This document shows positions 44,644 to 54,914 of a stretch of DNA of 64,000 bases, piece after piece. The notes below the pieces were generated by a model that made no database searches, was not told the origin of the DNA, and worked only from the letters and a program-made list of their open reading frames with translations. A program made the translations under genes and the position numbers. Origin of the DNA: Mesostigma viride (Eukaryota; Streptophyta; Mesostigmatophyceae; Mesostigmatales; Mesostigmataceae); NCBI GenBank assembly GCA_009746045.1, contig RPFO01000004.1, positions 26,597 through 90,596 on the forward strand, given 5' to 3'. Within the stretch, counting starts at the first letter, position 1, and each line of letters opens with the position of its first letter.

Positions 44644-46739
44644 TCTGCCGCCAAAAGGCGCCCGAGCTCCGTGCCTTTTTCTGCCCGCCCCTCGCAGCGG
44701 GTGAGACCTCGGTGGCGGCCCAGCTGGGGGTGACGACTCCAGGCGGGGCGGATATCCTCATCCATTCGGTGCAGGCCTACCTCGAGGCCCACCCCACCCA
44801 CGCTGTCGTCAAGGTCGACTGCCACAACGCGTTCAACAGTCTGTCCCGCGCCAGCATGTTTGCGGCCGTCATGGAGTCCTTCGAGGACTTGTACGCTTGG
44901 ACAGCCGTGTGCTACGGCCAGCCCGGCCAACTGGTTCACATCATGGAGGACGGCACTCGCGGCGGCCTGCTGTCGCGGTCGGGCACCCAGCAAGGGGACC
45001 CCCTGGGACCCCTGTACTTTGCCGCCCCCCTCCAGGGTTGCCTCCAAGCGGTCCATGCTGCCCACCCGGCGGTCGCTATTCAGGCCTACTTGGATGATAT
45101 CTACCTTCTGGGCCCTGTGCCGGACACCACCGCGGCTCTGCTGGCACTGCAGACCGCGGTGGCCGACATCAACCTCCAGTTGACCCTTGCCAAGTGCGCG
45201 GTGTACTCGCCCCAAGGTGATTGCTCCGGCTTTCCGCCCCAGCTCTTGGGCCGGGACGAGCGCCTCCATGGGTTGGATGTCCTCGGCGTTCCGGTTGGCG
45301 ACCCCGCGTTTGTCATCGATGCTCTGCGGGCCGCCCTCGAGGCACGCACTGAGGTACTGCCCTTGATTGCGCGCCTTCATGATTCGCAGACCAAGGGTCT
45401 GCTTCTGTGGTTTTGCGCTCACCCTCGCGTCGTTCACTGGCTCCGGGGCGCTCTTCCGTCTCAGGTCCGGCTGGCCGCCGAGGGCCACGACGAACGCATC
45501 CAGTCGGCCTTGGCGCAGCTGGTCCCGGGCCCCGACCTCCCGCCACATGCTATTCGCATTGCCTCCCTGCCTGCACGGATGGGTGGCTGCGGTCTGACTC
45601 GTGCCGCCCGGCTGGCCCCAGCAGCATTTTTGGGCTCCGTCGCTCAGTCGTGGGCGGAAAGCTGCCGGCTCCTGCCCCTTTTGGCAACGGCAGCGCCTGA
45701 CCTCCTGGACCCCAGCAGCCCTTTGCCCTTCGTCACCGCCATCCAGGAGGCCTATGCTGAGATCCAGCAGGCCTGTTCTCCCGTCCGTGCCGCTCAGGCG
45801 GTACAGCGCCACCTCCCTCGCGGCACTCCCTCGGTCGCCTCCGTTCAATCTCCCGCCGCATTCCCTGCTCGCGTCATCGATAAACACCAGAAAACCTACG
45901 CGGGTATTCTGCACACGGCTGATTGGATTGCTCTTTTCGCGGACCTCAACGCCCAGGGACGTGCGTGGCTGTTCTCGCTTTCCTTGCGGAGTGTGGGCTC
46001 GGCGTACCTTCGTGCTCTTCCCATGGCCCCCCCATTCGCCTTGGCTCCCAGCCACTACTCGGTGGCGCTCCGGCACCAGCTATTTGCCCCGCAGCCTCTT
46101 GTTCCGGCCGGGCGGCCTTGTGGTAGCTGTGGGCAGCCGCTGGATCCCACGGGGACTCACTACCTTGCCTGCATGGGGGGCCAACAGAATCAGAATTGGT
46201 ATTTGTATTTGCACACTGTCCTCCTGACGGTGGTGCTCGCCATGATTCGGTCGGTTTTCCCCCACGCGAACATCCGGTCCGAGGATGCGGATGGCGCTGC
46301 CTTCTATTCCCCCAACCACCGGCCTGACATCGTGGTGCTGGACTTTGAGGGGGGTGGCCGGCATCTGCTTATTGACGTTTCGGTGGCGCGGCCCTTGGCT
46401 CTTAGCCACGTGGCTGGGGCCTCCCTCACGGCAGGTTACACGGCGGACCGGGCGGAGCGGGCCAAGCTCCTGGCCTACGGCGACGTCGGGCACCATCGTG
46501 TGGTGCCCTTTGTCCTGGAGGAGTTTGGGGCCATGGGGCCCCTGACCTCCGCCTTCTTCAAGGAGTGTTGCCGGCTCCGGGAGGATCGGCTGGACCTGGA
46601 GGGCCAGCGGGCCCCATGGTCGGCGCGGACCTGGACGTCATATTGGCGTCAGCGCTTGTCGGTGGCGCTGACTCGGGCCATGGCTGACATCATGCTCCGC
46701 CGTACGCGGGCTGATTTTGCGGTGCAGCAGGGCTATTAG
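44529..46739 (+). CDS. LINE RT core and C-terminal RLE endonuclease
   Basis: The frame is open from 44529, meaningful from about 44575. RT motifs: KVRPIACGEVLRKL, VVKVDCHNAFNSLS, SGTQQGDPLGPLYF, and the catalytic AYLDDIYLLG (YLDD, about 45085-45100). The C-terminal part has a CCHC motif CGSCGQPLDPTGTHYLAC (CX2CX7HX4C, about residue 530) and a PD-(D/E)XK-like endonuclease, RPDIVVLDF followed by LLIDVSVARP (about residue 598-620). These are the marks of site-preferring RLE LINEs. The frame ends in TAG at 46739. The antisense strand also has long open frames here, which are GC-driven shadows. Confidence 0.88.
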   Translation: MVSGRSPPRSAQGCLAPPEGKVRPIACGEVLRKLVGKVICRQKAPELRAFFCPPLAAGETSVAAQLGVTTPGGADILIHSVQAYLEAHPTHAVVKVDCHNAFNSLSRASMFAAVMESFEDLYAWTAVCYGQPGQLVHIMEDGTRGGLLSRSGTQQGDPLGPLYFAAPLQGCLQAVHAAHPAVAIQAYLDDIYLLGPVPDTTAALLALQTAVADINLQLTLAKCAVYSPQGDCSGFPPQLLGRDERLHGLDVLGVPVGDPAFVIDALRAALEARTEVLPLIARLHDSQTKGLLLWFCAHPRVVHWLRGALPSQVRLAAEGHDERIQSALAQLVPGPDLPPHAIRIASLPARMGGCGLTRAARLAPAAFLGSVAQSWAESCRLLPLLATAAPDLLDPSSPLPFVTAIQEAYAEIQQACSPVRAAQAVQRHLPRGTPSVASVQSPAAFPARVIDKHQKTYAGILHTADWIALFADLNAQGRAWLFSLSLRSVGSAYLRALPMAPPFALAPSHYSVALRHQLFAPQPLVPAGRPCGSCGQPLDPTGTHYLACMGGQQNQNWYLYLHTVLLTVVLAMIRSVFPHANIRSEDADGAAFYSPNHRPDIVVLDFEGGGRHLLIDVSVARPLALSHVAGASLTAGYTADRAERAKLLAYGDVGHHRVVPFVLEEFGAMGPLTSAFFKECCRLREDRLDLEGQRAPWSARTWTSYWRQRLSVALTRAMADIMLRRTRADFAVQQGY

Positions 46740-46872
46740 GTTCCTCCCGTTAGGCGTTTCCATTGGTCTTATCGTAGTATAGAGCTTTGACATGGCTCTG
46801 TATATAGGTTTATAGCTGGGCGTTTGCTTTGGTTTGAGTGATTTCACTCTGCTGTAAGTAATTATATTTTTA
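46740..46872 (+). other. LINE 3' UTR
   Basis: 133 bp after the stop, AT-rich towards the end (ATTATATTTTTA), with no clean poly(A) tail. It abuts the right target copy at 46873. Confidence 0.7.
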
Positions 46873-49045
46873 ATACATATCCACAGATGAGGGGGTGGAG
46901 AGTAGGTCAGTTAGCTCCTTCATGAAGGCCTCCCAGACTGCCCTAGCCTGTGTGTCCTGCCACCTGGGATACCTACGCTGGAAGACAAGGATGAGATTCT
47001 GAATCTGAGAGGAGGACTGATGGTAAAAATCCCCCTGCATGAGAGATCCAAACCAGTTCTTGACATTCAGTTCCTCCCTAGCCAGCTGGAGAGAGAGAAG
47101 TACATGATTCCCCTGCTCCCTAGTATGCCCCTCAGGCAACCCCCTGACATTGATCCTATCCACAGGACGGTTTTCATTGTATGTGGGCCACCTGGAGGGG
47201 GATGCAGGGGGTGAGGGAGAAGATGGGGTTGCTGCTGCAGCATTCACAGGAGAGACATGCTGCGAGGGAGGTGCTACTTGAGTGAGCTGAGCAGGAGGGG
47301 CAATCATGGGCTGCGTAGGATGGGTAGGCAACATAGGGGTGGGCTGGGTGGGGGTGTGAGTATGTGTGACTTCCCGCCTCCTGCTGCGGGCCTCCTCCCA
47401 GTCATGGAAGGTGGGAGAGAGAGACACGTCATCGTCAGTAGGGTTAGTAAAATCATGATGCAGCCAGGTAGGCAACCACCTACCCGCCCCTGTCATGATG
47501 GCATTGTGCAGGAGCTCCAGGCGTCGCACCAGGCGAAGCCTGTCACCCTGCACCCTCCTCCCTGAGAGGAGGGCCTGCAGGGCAGGCAGCAAGTCGTCAC
47601 ACACCCTATGTGTGTCCACGTGGAGGTTGGGCAAGCCCAGTAAGTGCGTGATAATCGCACACACCAGACTGCCCGCCTCCGCGATGTGCAGCCGCTGACT
47701 CCTGTCAGCCAGCCCGCGGAAGGAGGCTGTGGCAGCCTGAATGGCCCGCCACACAGGCTCATCCCCCAGGGTGATGAAGTCCCGACCTTCCAGATCACCC
47801 TCCAGCCTTGCCGGCTGCTGCCCCGCCATGCAGGGTGGGACCCTGAGGCCCACCCGGCCCAGCCAAGGCCTTGTCCTTGGTGCGACTGGAGGGGTCCTGC
47901 CCCCCAGAGCCGCTGGAGGTGCCAGTGACACCCTCCATGGGAGTTTCCTCCCCCGCCTGCGCCGGAAGCGCCGGCGTCGCTGCCGGGGTCCCTGCGACCC
48001 CGGGAGCTGGCGTCGCCGCCGGGGTCCCTGCAACCCCGGTGGCCTCCTCAGCCACCTGGCCCCCCACGCTGGGCGGGGGAGCCGGCTGCTGAGGCTGGAC
48101 CCTCTGCCCTGCCAGAGGGCCCTGGGTGGTTACACCACCCATTGGTGTGGTAGGGGCGACTGCCGCCCCGCGCTCCGTCGCAGGTGAATCGCAGCCGCCT
48201 CGCGCCTGTCATCGCCCCAGCCAACTGGCGTGACTTGGGGCCACGCAGGCAACGGGGTCAGCGCGATCTCCTGCTTGGCCACCACGCGCAGCGCATCTCG
48301 CTGACGCTGCCTGGATGCCCACTGATCCACAGTGCCCGGATTGTGCTTCGGCCTGTTGGCAAAGCACCACATCCAGACCGCCACATGGATCAAGTTGAAC
48401 TGCATCCGCAGACGACGCTCGAGCATCGTGTGCGTCCGATGAACATCGATCGCGTGCGACGGCTCATCGGCAGTCAGCTGAAACCGCTGACGAATGATCC
48501 AGCCGTTCACGGAGATGAACGCTGGAATGTCATCTTCCCCGATGGGGAGAAGATACGGCAGGCGCCCGAACTCGACAGGCGGCGGAACATGCGCACCATA
48601 TCGATCAATGTCCAGGATGGCCATTTGGCGGCCCACCGAGAGGTTACCAGACGTCGCCGGCGTCTGGGAGGAAAGCTCTATCGAGGTCCGCGGCCTGAGT
48701 CGTGGGCGGCACCTCCCCGTCCTCTTCCGAGGAATCGCTTCGTTCACGACCCCCATCACCTGCGATGGGGGTGTCACGTGCCCGGGGGTCCTGCCCCCCG
48801 GGTGCCATGGCAGACGAGCCGCCAGTGGCAAACGGGCGTCCTCTCGCCAGCCCCCGGGCGCCGGCCCCCACCTGCGGGGTCCGACGCCGTGGGTGATCGG
48901 CGACCACCGTGCGGAAGGTGACGTTGGGCGTCACCCTCGGTGCCTCGGTGGCGGAGGGCGAGCCCTCCGGCGAGAGGCGGGGGGATGTGCGCCTGGCAGG
49001 CGCCTTCCCCCTGTTGTTGTCCTTGACGTTGTTGTTGGAAGCCAT
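46870..49045 (-). pseudogene. gag: E gag, N-terminal part (frameshifted)
   Basis: Gag begins at ATG 49045, 37 bp inside the 5' LTR, with an Asn-rich start (MASNNNVKDNN) and a Ser/Arg/Pro-rich disordered segment to 48644. The following sequence continues in other frames, 48831-48130, 48142-47795 and 48033-46870. The 48831 frame has a folded-looking region (FGRLPYLLPIGEDDIPAFISVNGW, VDQWASRQRQRDALRVV). The next has a Pro/Ala-rich stretch with a 13-residue repeat (GVAGTPAATPA), and the last has helical segments (LLHNAIMTGAGRWLPTW) and Thr/Pro-rich linkers up to SSVDMY at the LINE insertion. No named domain is recognised; assignment rests on position and frame continuity. Confidence 0.72.
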
Positions 49046-49081
49046 GTTTTTTTGTTGTGGAAAAAAAACTGTTTCAGTCCA

Positions 49082-49538
49082 AGTTGGAATGCGTCGTGAG
49101 ACGTAGGACAACTGACGAAAGCTGGAAATGAGAATGACGATTGTATTAGCAATAATACAAGGAATGTAATGAAAGCTTGAGGGCTCAGGATGGAACTGGG
49201 CAAACTCGGGTGCTGCGGCACTCCCCAGTGCTACGCCTATATGCCTATGGCAGCGCTACCTGCAGCGCCTACCAGTGGACAACTGCACACTGCAATGCCA
49301 TGCGACCACGTCACTAGCAACCAGCTAACACTTGGCCCGTCAGACCCGGCTACACCGGATCTGGCGGGTCAAGCTAGAGCCTAGGAACAGTCTGGCACGC
49401 ACTACACGTCCGTCCACATGACACCGCAGGACCGTACGCCCTGCCGTACAGTACTAAGGTGTCCCGCTCAGCCGCGGTAGGCAATACGCGGCGCGCAGGC
49501 CGGAAATCCGTGTGTCAGCCTAAGCATCTCATCTAACT
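49082..49538 (-). repeat. E 5' LTR
   Basis: 457-bp LTR, four mismatches to 23858-24314, followed on the plus strand by the AAAAC target copy (49539-49543). Inward, the sense strand starts TGGACTGAAAC, a primer-binding-site candidate. Confidence 0.93.
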
Positions 49539-49543
49539 AAAAC

Positions 49544-49926
49544 TGCGCCCTTACTTCCTTGGACCCTATAAGGTAGTGGAGCAGCGCGGTGATGTCACCT
49601 TTCGCGTAGCTGTCCCTGAAACATGGGGCACCTCCGGTGTTTTCCACCGCAATCAACTCAAGCTCTACCACCAGAGTTCGTTTCAGGGACGGGAGACCCC
49701 TCCGGCGCCCTTGGAACACAATCCGGAGACGGGAGACATGGAGGATGAAGTGGCTGCAATCATTGGCCACCGCGACGTCAAGAAGGGTCGCGGAAACCTC
49801 CGCCAATACCGCGTCAAATGGATGTATTCCAGGACAGATGTAGAGAACAGTTGGTTCTCCGAGAAAGAGTTGGAAGGGTGTGCCCGTCTGTTGTCTGAAT
49901 ACAAGGCCTCTCTCAAAAACAAGTAA
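49544..49926 (+). pseudogene. Gypsy A integrase GPY/F tail and chromodomain
   Basis: Gypsy A resumes in frame after E with the GPY/F motif (FLGPYKVVEQRGDVTFRV, about 49550-49605), a linker, and a chromodomain (DEVAAIIGHRDVKKG...LRQYRVKWMYS...NSWFSEKEL...LLSEYKASL, about 49745-49920). Chromodomains at integrase C-termini direct chromoviruses to heterochromatin. Expected aromatic cage residues (Y, W, W/F positions) are visible in RQYRVKWM and NSWF. Ends in TAA at 49926. Confidence 0.87.
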
Positions 49927-49986
49927 GCTTACAGAAGTTCCTAGATTGTTGTGCGTTCGGTTGGTTGTCCCCTCCCATGTCAACAG

Positions 49987-50513
49987 ATGTCACCACGCGG
50001 CAAAGAACCGCAGAGGAACCCCAGCCCGCCACGCAATCCGGGCGGAAGCGTCCCCGTGAAAGTACCGATTGAGGAAGAATTGGGCTCTGAACCGGAGGAG
50101 CATTACATGAGGAGGAGCATTATGAGGAGGAGCATTATGAGGAGGAACAGTATGAAGAGGGCCAGTTCGAAGAAGAGTATGAGGAGAACCCTGAGTTCAC
50201 GCATGCTGAGTCTTACCCGGTTGAGGCCGACCCGACCTCCCATGAGCAGGCGTACCAACCTGAGCAACCATGTCCAGATGGTCCAGGTGTTCTCCCTCTC
50301 CCGAGCATGGAGCCCTCCCCGTGGATACAAGCGCAGCCCGGCCCGTCACAGCCAGTCGGGTATGTGTTGGCGCCGCCATGGACTCCGCAGGCTTCACCGT
50401 ATGGTGGTTATGGAATGGTGCTGTTACGTCCTAAACTTCTACCACCACCTCTACCTCTACCTGACCTAACGCTACCTAAACTAGTCAGACCACCTCCGTA
50501 CTTAATCCCCTAG
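49987..50513 (+). pseudogene. Gypsy A 3' ORF: acidic, proline-rich protein
   Basis: A small frame follows pol from ATG 49987, with Pro/Arg-rich then Glu-rich sequence. Near 50105 the frame shifts, and the coherent reading continues as Glu/Tyr repeats (EEEHY, EEEQY, EEGQFEEEY) then a Pro-rich tail to the TAG at 50513. It would be about 170 residues. No domain is recognised. The tail is repeated downstream by a tandem duplication. It may be an accessory ORF or an eroded part of pol. Confidence 0.5.
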
Positions 50514-51206
50514 CGAAAGACGAACGAGACGATCCAGATCTCAATGCATTCACGTATGTATTACTATAATACGCCAGAAGCCATTTACACAAACCCGTTT
50601 ACTCCAGGAATAGAGGAAGGAAACACAACTACACTGCCGTGACCCAAGCATTGCAGCCATTCCCGAGCCGGAGCATTATGAGGAGGAGCATTATGAGGAG
50701 GAACAGTATGAAGAGGGCCAGTTCGAAGAAGAGTATGAGGAGAACCCTGAGTTCACGCATGCTGAGTCTTACCCGGTTGAGGCCGACCCGACCTCCCATG
50801 AGCAGGCGTACCAACCTGAGCAACCATGTCCAGATGGTCCAGGTGTTCTCCCTCTCCCGAGCATGGAGCCCTCCCCGTGGATACAAGCGCAGCCCGGCCC
50901 GTCACAGCCAGTCGGGTATGTGTTGGCGCCGCCATGGACTCCGCAGGCTTCACCGTATGGTGGTTATGGAATGGTGCTGTTACGTCCTAAACTTCTACCA
51001 CCACCTCTACCTCTACCTGACCTAACGCTACCTAAACTAGTCAGACCACCTCCGTACTTAATCCCCTAGCGAAAGACGAACGAGACGATCCAGATCTCAA
51101 TGCATTCACGTATGTATTACTATAATACGCCAGAAGCCATTTACACAAACCCGTTTACTCCAGGAATAGAGGAAGGAAACACAACTACACTGCCGTGACC
51201 CAAGCC
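50107..51206 (+). repeat. 556-bp tandem duplication of the gypsy A tail
   Basis: Sequence at about 50107-50650 recurs at about 50665-51206 with a constant offset of 556 bp (for example the MEPSPW start codons at 50307 and 50863). Copies appear essentially identical, including the Glu-rich and Pro-rich coding tail and the noncoding end up to GTGACCCAAGC. The duplicate ORF 50863-51069 is a copy, not a new gene. Confidence 0.9.
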
Positions 51207-51210
51207 TATA

Positions 51211-51532
51211 TGTGTCAATTCATTTAACACACGCCGAGTGCCAACACGAGGGGCAGAACGTGCATAAATGATCACCAATGGTCCAGCATGCTCGGGCCGA
51301 CCTGGCCCTCGCCTACAAATGTACAGATGCACGCTGGTCCACTACATTCTGGCCGAAGGATAAGGACCACTAATAAAGTACGCGGCGCGACGCCCAAAAG
51401 CATCCAATGCACCACAGTACTGTTACGAGGACAACAGTGTCCCAGTACAAGCTACACGTAAACCTAGGAACGACCGAGGCAAAGGACCTAATTTACGTCC
51501 GTAACTACAACGAATTGTTACGCGACGTAACA
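51211..51532 (-). repeat. Candidate LTR of a minus-strand element
   Basis: On the minus strand a G-rich purine tract (about 51550-51533, GTGGGGGGGGGAGG) is followed directly by TGTTACGTCGCGTAACA (51532-51516), a short palindrome; the segment ends ...CACA near 51211. TG...CA ends after a polypurine tract fit a 3' LTR. AATAAA occurs at about 51372. No partner LTR is seen, so this is tentative. It may belong with gene X. Confidence 0.3.
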
Positions 51533-51898
51533 CCTCCCCCCCCCACAAAGGTAGGGAGCCCTCTCCCTACGCACAGGGAGGAAACCAAGGGGTAGGAAGA
51601 ACCTAATGCACCCAGCACACACCAACACAGTCGACAGGCCATCCAAGATACAAAGCACCAACAAGTTAACTCGGTTCCACCCCGAGTGGTGTAGGGTTAA
51701 CCAGCACCAAGCCTAGTGGGAGGATCCCCTAACTGCCTGGCACAGAGGCCTTGCCGGGAGGGACGTCACTGGGCAGGACACACAGAGTAAACAAATCGGC
51801 ACCAAGGACCAAGAACGACCAATCAACTGGCCAGAATATGAGGGCGACTCTATATACCGGAGGGACAACACCCTCAGGTCGGGCCTAAGGCCCTCTAT
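51533..51898. other. Noncoding stretch between candidate LTR and gene X end
   Basis: No gene seen. It contains a TATATA stretch at about 51850 and short GC-rich inverted stretches. In minus-strand order it is the 3' flank of gene X. Confidence 0.4.
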
Positions 51899-51936
51899 CT
51901 AGTTGCCGTCAGTCTGGTAAGTGCCACGCGAGGCCA
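51899..51936 (-). pseudogene. C-terminal end of gene X, cut off by element T
   Basis: When T and one CCA target copy are removed, the minus-strand frame of gene X (from 62379) continues for about 11 codons here and stops at TAG 51901-51899. This supports T as an insertion into X and gives the native end of X. Confidence 0.6.
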
Positions 51937-51965
51937 GGGTGGTTTTACCGGATTAGGATACATTT

Positions 51966-52700
51966 TTTTGTCTAGGATACATTTGATGCAGTGTGCAGTT
52001 TTCAGATGTGTTTGTGGGGGTTGATTGCGCCTAGCATGCATTTTATTGAAGCAATGAGTTTCCCAAGATATACATTATATAAACTAAGACAATTGACCCA
52101 TTAACGCAATGAGACAACATCAATGAGACAACATATGCCAATTGAAGGCTGCCCGCAACTTTATTCCAAGCTCATTATTATATGATTCCAAGACCATAAC
52201 TCTTCCAAGACCGTACATCTTCAAGATATAGCACTACAGACACCCACGCGGCTTCCGCGGTCATCACGCTCCTCCTCCAAGACAACTCAACCTTACAGGA
52301 CGTTGGGCCATCATACGTCCGGAATAATTGTGTCACTTATTACATAACCAAACTTTTTGAGGGATCGCCATGGTTGCATGGTTTCAACACATGCGCCCTG
52401 CACTCATGTGCATCAAAGGTGTTGCGTAGTGCCAACTCAGTGTCAAAGAACTGATTCAATAATATTTCCCGTATGGCCATGAAGGCCCACATGAGTTAAA
52501 CATGGCCGAGAGTGATTGCATCATCCTTCTTGGCGACATCGGTCTTGACGACGTCGATGGGGAAGACGGCAGCACCTGCATGTGAACAAAAGAATCCATG
52601 AACTGTGGCATCCAAAGGCAACAACATATTAGCATCCCATTGAACACGCAGCCACGCTGACCCGGCCATCCAGCCGCCCACGCAGCCACAGAGCCAGCCA
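51966..52700. other. T left subterminal region
   Basis: AT-rich stretch with a second TAGGATACATTTGA copy (51973-51986) and two AATGAGACAACAT copies around 52108-52135. No convincing gene. Long minus-strand frames that begin in the minisatellite run into this region and are not considered real. Confidence 0.5.
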
Positions 52701-54035
52701 GCCACGCAGTGACGCACCCACCCAGCCACACATCCACGCATCCACGCACCCGGCACCCCCCCCCCCCCCCCAGCCAGCCACGCAGCCACGCAGCCACGCA
52801 GCCACGCAGCAGCGCAGCCACGCAGCCACACAGCCACGCACCCTCCTTTCCAGCCACGCAGCCACGCAGCCACGCAGCCACGCAGCCACGCAGCCACGCA
52901 GCCACGCAGCCACGCAGCCACGCAGCAGCGCAGCTACGCAGCCACACAGCCACGCACCCTCCTTTCCAGCCAAGCAGCCACGCAGCCACGCAGCCACGCA
53001 GCCACGCAGCAGCGCAGCCACGCAGCCACACAGCCACGCACCCTCCTTTCCAGCCACGCAGCCACGCAGCCACGCAGCAGCGCAGCCACGCAGCCACACA
53101 GCCACGCACCCTCCTTTCCAGCCAAGCAGCCACGCAGCCACGCAGCCACGCAGCCACGCAGCCACGCAGCAGCGCAGCCACGCAGCCACACAGCCACGCA
53201 GCCACGCAGCCACGCAGCAGCGCAGCCACGCAGCCACGCAGCCACGCAGCCACGCAGCAGCGCAGCCACGCAGCAGCGCAGCCACGCAGCCACACAGCCA
53301 CGCACCCTCCTTTCCAGCCACGCAGCCACGCAGCCACGCAGCCACGCAGCCACGCAGCCACGCAGCCACGCAGCAGCGCAGCCACGCAGCCACACAGCCA
53401 CGCACCCTCCTTTCCAGCCAAGCAGCCACGCAGCCACGCAGCCACGCAGCCACGCAGCCACGCAGCAGCGCAGCCACGCAGCCACACAGCCACGCAGCCA
53501 CGCAGCCACGCAGCCACGCAGCAGCGCAGCCACGCAGCCACGCAGCCACGCAGCCACGCAGCAGCGCAGCCACGCAGCCACACAGCCACGCACCCTCCTT
53601 TCCAGCCACGCAGCCACGCAGCCACGCAGCCACGCAGCAGCGCAGCCACGCAGCCACACAGCCACGCACCCTCCTTTCCAGCCAAGCAGCCACGCAGCCA
53701 CGCAGCCACGCAGCAGCGCAGCCACGCAGCCACACAGCCACGCACCCTCCTTTCCAGCCAAGCAGCCACGCAGCCACGCAGCCACGCAGCCACGCAGCCA
53801 CGCAGCCACGCAGCCACGCAGCCACGCAGCCACGCAGCCACGCAGCCACGCAGCCACGCAGCCACGCAGCCACGCAGCAGCGCAGCCACGCAGCCACGCA
53901 GCAGCGCAGCCACGCAGCCACACAGCCACGCACCCTCCTTTCCAGCCAAGCAGCCACGCAGCCACGCAGCAGCGCAGCCACGCAGCCACACAGCCACGCA
54001 CCCTCCTTTCCAGCCAAGCAGCCACGCAGTCACAC
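52700..54035. repeat. 8-bp minisatellite (ACGCAGCC)n, about 1.3 kb
   Basis: Tandem ACGCAGCC units, with variant ACGCAGCAGCGCAGCC, organised in a larger block that ends ACACAGCCACGCACCCTCC and TTTCCAGCC and recurs about ten times with variable numbers of the basic unit. All frames on both strands stay open here, giving long false proteins (Arg-Gly-Cys-Val-Ala-Ala-Trp-Leu or Ser-His-Ala-Ala-Thr-Gln-Pro-Arg patterns). Confidence 0.95.
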
Positions 54036-54106
54036 AGTCAAATCCCCCCTACACCCCCCCCCCCACACACACACCCACCCCACCCACTCAACACTACACG
54101 AATGAC

Positions 54107-54242
54107 TCACAAAGAACTGCTGCACCACCGATGATCCCTGCGGGAACTGCTCTGCTGCCGACGGTCCCTGCGAAAACTGCTGCAGTGCCGACAATGCCTG
54201 TGGAAACTGCGACATTGCCGACGCTGCCTGCGGGAACTGAAG

Positions 54243-54299
<57 letters not shown>

Positions 54300-54348
54300 A
54301 GTTGTTGCTGCAGTTGCTGCTGCAGTTGCTGCTGCAGTTGCTGCTGCA

Positions 54349-54393
<45 letters not shown>

Positions 54394-54741
54394 GCTGGAC
54401 CACTTGTTTCTGCACCTCTTGACGCAGCTGCAAACCAAGCTCTTCAACCTTCTTGCTTTGGTTCTCCATAGCTCGTTGCATCTCTCTCATCGTCTGTTCC
54501 ACGCCCACCAGTACGGGGGTCGGCGGCGGCAGCGGCTGGGTACGCTCTGGCTGGGTGCGCTCTGGCTGCCGTGCAGGACCTTGCCACATCGGCCGGCGCA
54601 TTGGTGGTTTGCACCGGCCAAAAAATCTACTTTCATGGCACCAGATTTCTTTCCTAGCACCCATTTTCTACAATCGTCCCCGGCATAACACAAATCAATC
54701 AATTCGTCCATGTCATCGCTTCGGCTATCAGCATCGGGCAT
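54107..54741 (-). pseudogene. T-encoded Gln-rich coiled-coil protein (frameshifted)
   Basis: Starts at ATG 54741 with an acidic stretch (DDMDELIDLCYAGDDCRKW). Near 54620-54640 the reading moves to the overlapping frame 54664-54107, which has a Pro-rich linker (PPPTPVLVG), a predicted coiled coil (TMREMQRAMENQSKKVEELGLQLRQEV) and a poly-Gln run encoded by CAG/CAA repeats (about 54400-54245), then a Cys/Arg/Ser-rich end. Coiled coil followed by poly-Gln suggests a DNA-binding or scaffold protein, but the function is unknown. Confidence 0.45.
54243..54392. repeat. (CTG)n / (CAG)n tract
   Basis: CTG repeats interrupted by four GTTGCTGCA-type variants, encoding poly-Gln on the minus strand in the Gln-rich ORF. 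Confidence 0.95.
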
Positions 54742-54914
54742 AGTTCCCGTGGCTAGTGCCCATCATTCTTTCCACCTTGAGCGGGGCGAAGTCACGAATT
54801 CAAGCGCGAAGTGCATTTGAATCAAGCGGGAACTGGGTGACACTCCTTGAAGACGTGCAGCTCCAAGGCATGCAAATGATGCAATGTATGAAAGATACGA
54901 TACGCAAAGTTCAG

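Larger units (their letters stand above)
40690..46872 (+). mobile_element. LINE of the restriction-like-endonuclease class
   Basis: Non-LTR retrotransposon flanked by an 11-bp target duplication ATACATATCCA (40679-40689 and 46873-46883). From 5' to 3': five 170-bp tandem monomers, a coding region with PHD, RING-H2 and C2H2 zinc fingers, RT, and a C-terminal CCHC plus RPD...D endonuclease, then a short AT-rich 3' UTR. Architecture matches RLE-type LINEs such as R2/NeSL/CRE relatives, which nick DNA and prime reverse transcription at the target. It is inserted in E gag. The coding region changes frame four times. Confidence 0.9.

Noticed and set aside
44427-46076. 549-aa minus-strand frame opposite the LINE RT
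   Set aside because: It is a GC-rich shadow of the RT/RLE frame, which carries clear motifs on the plus strand.
52456-54688. Four long overlapping frames on both strands (up to 659 aa)
   Set aside because: The 8-bp satellite has no stop in any frame, so open frames are expected by composition alone.
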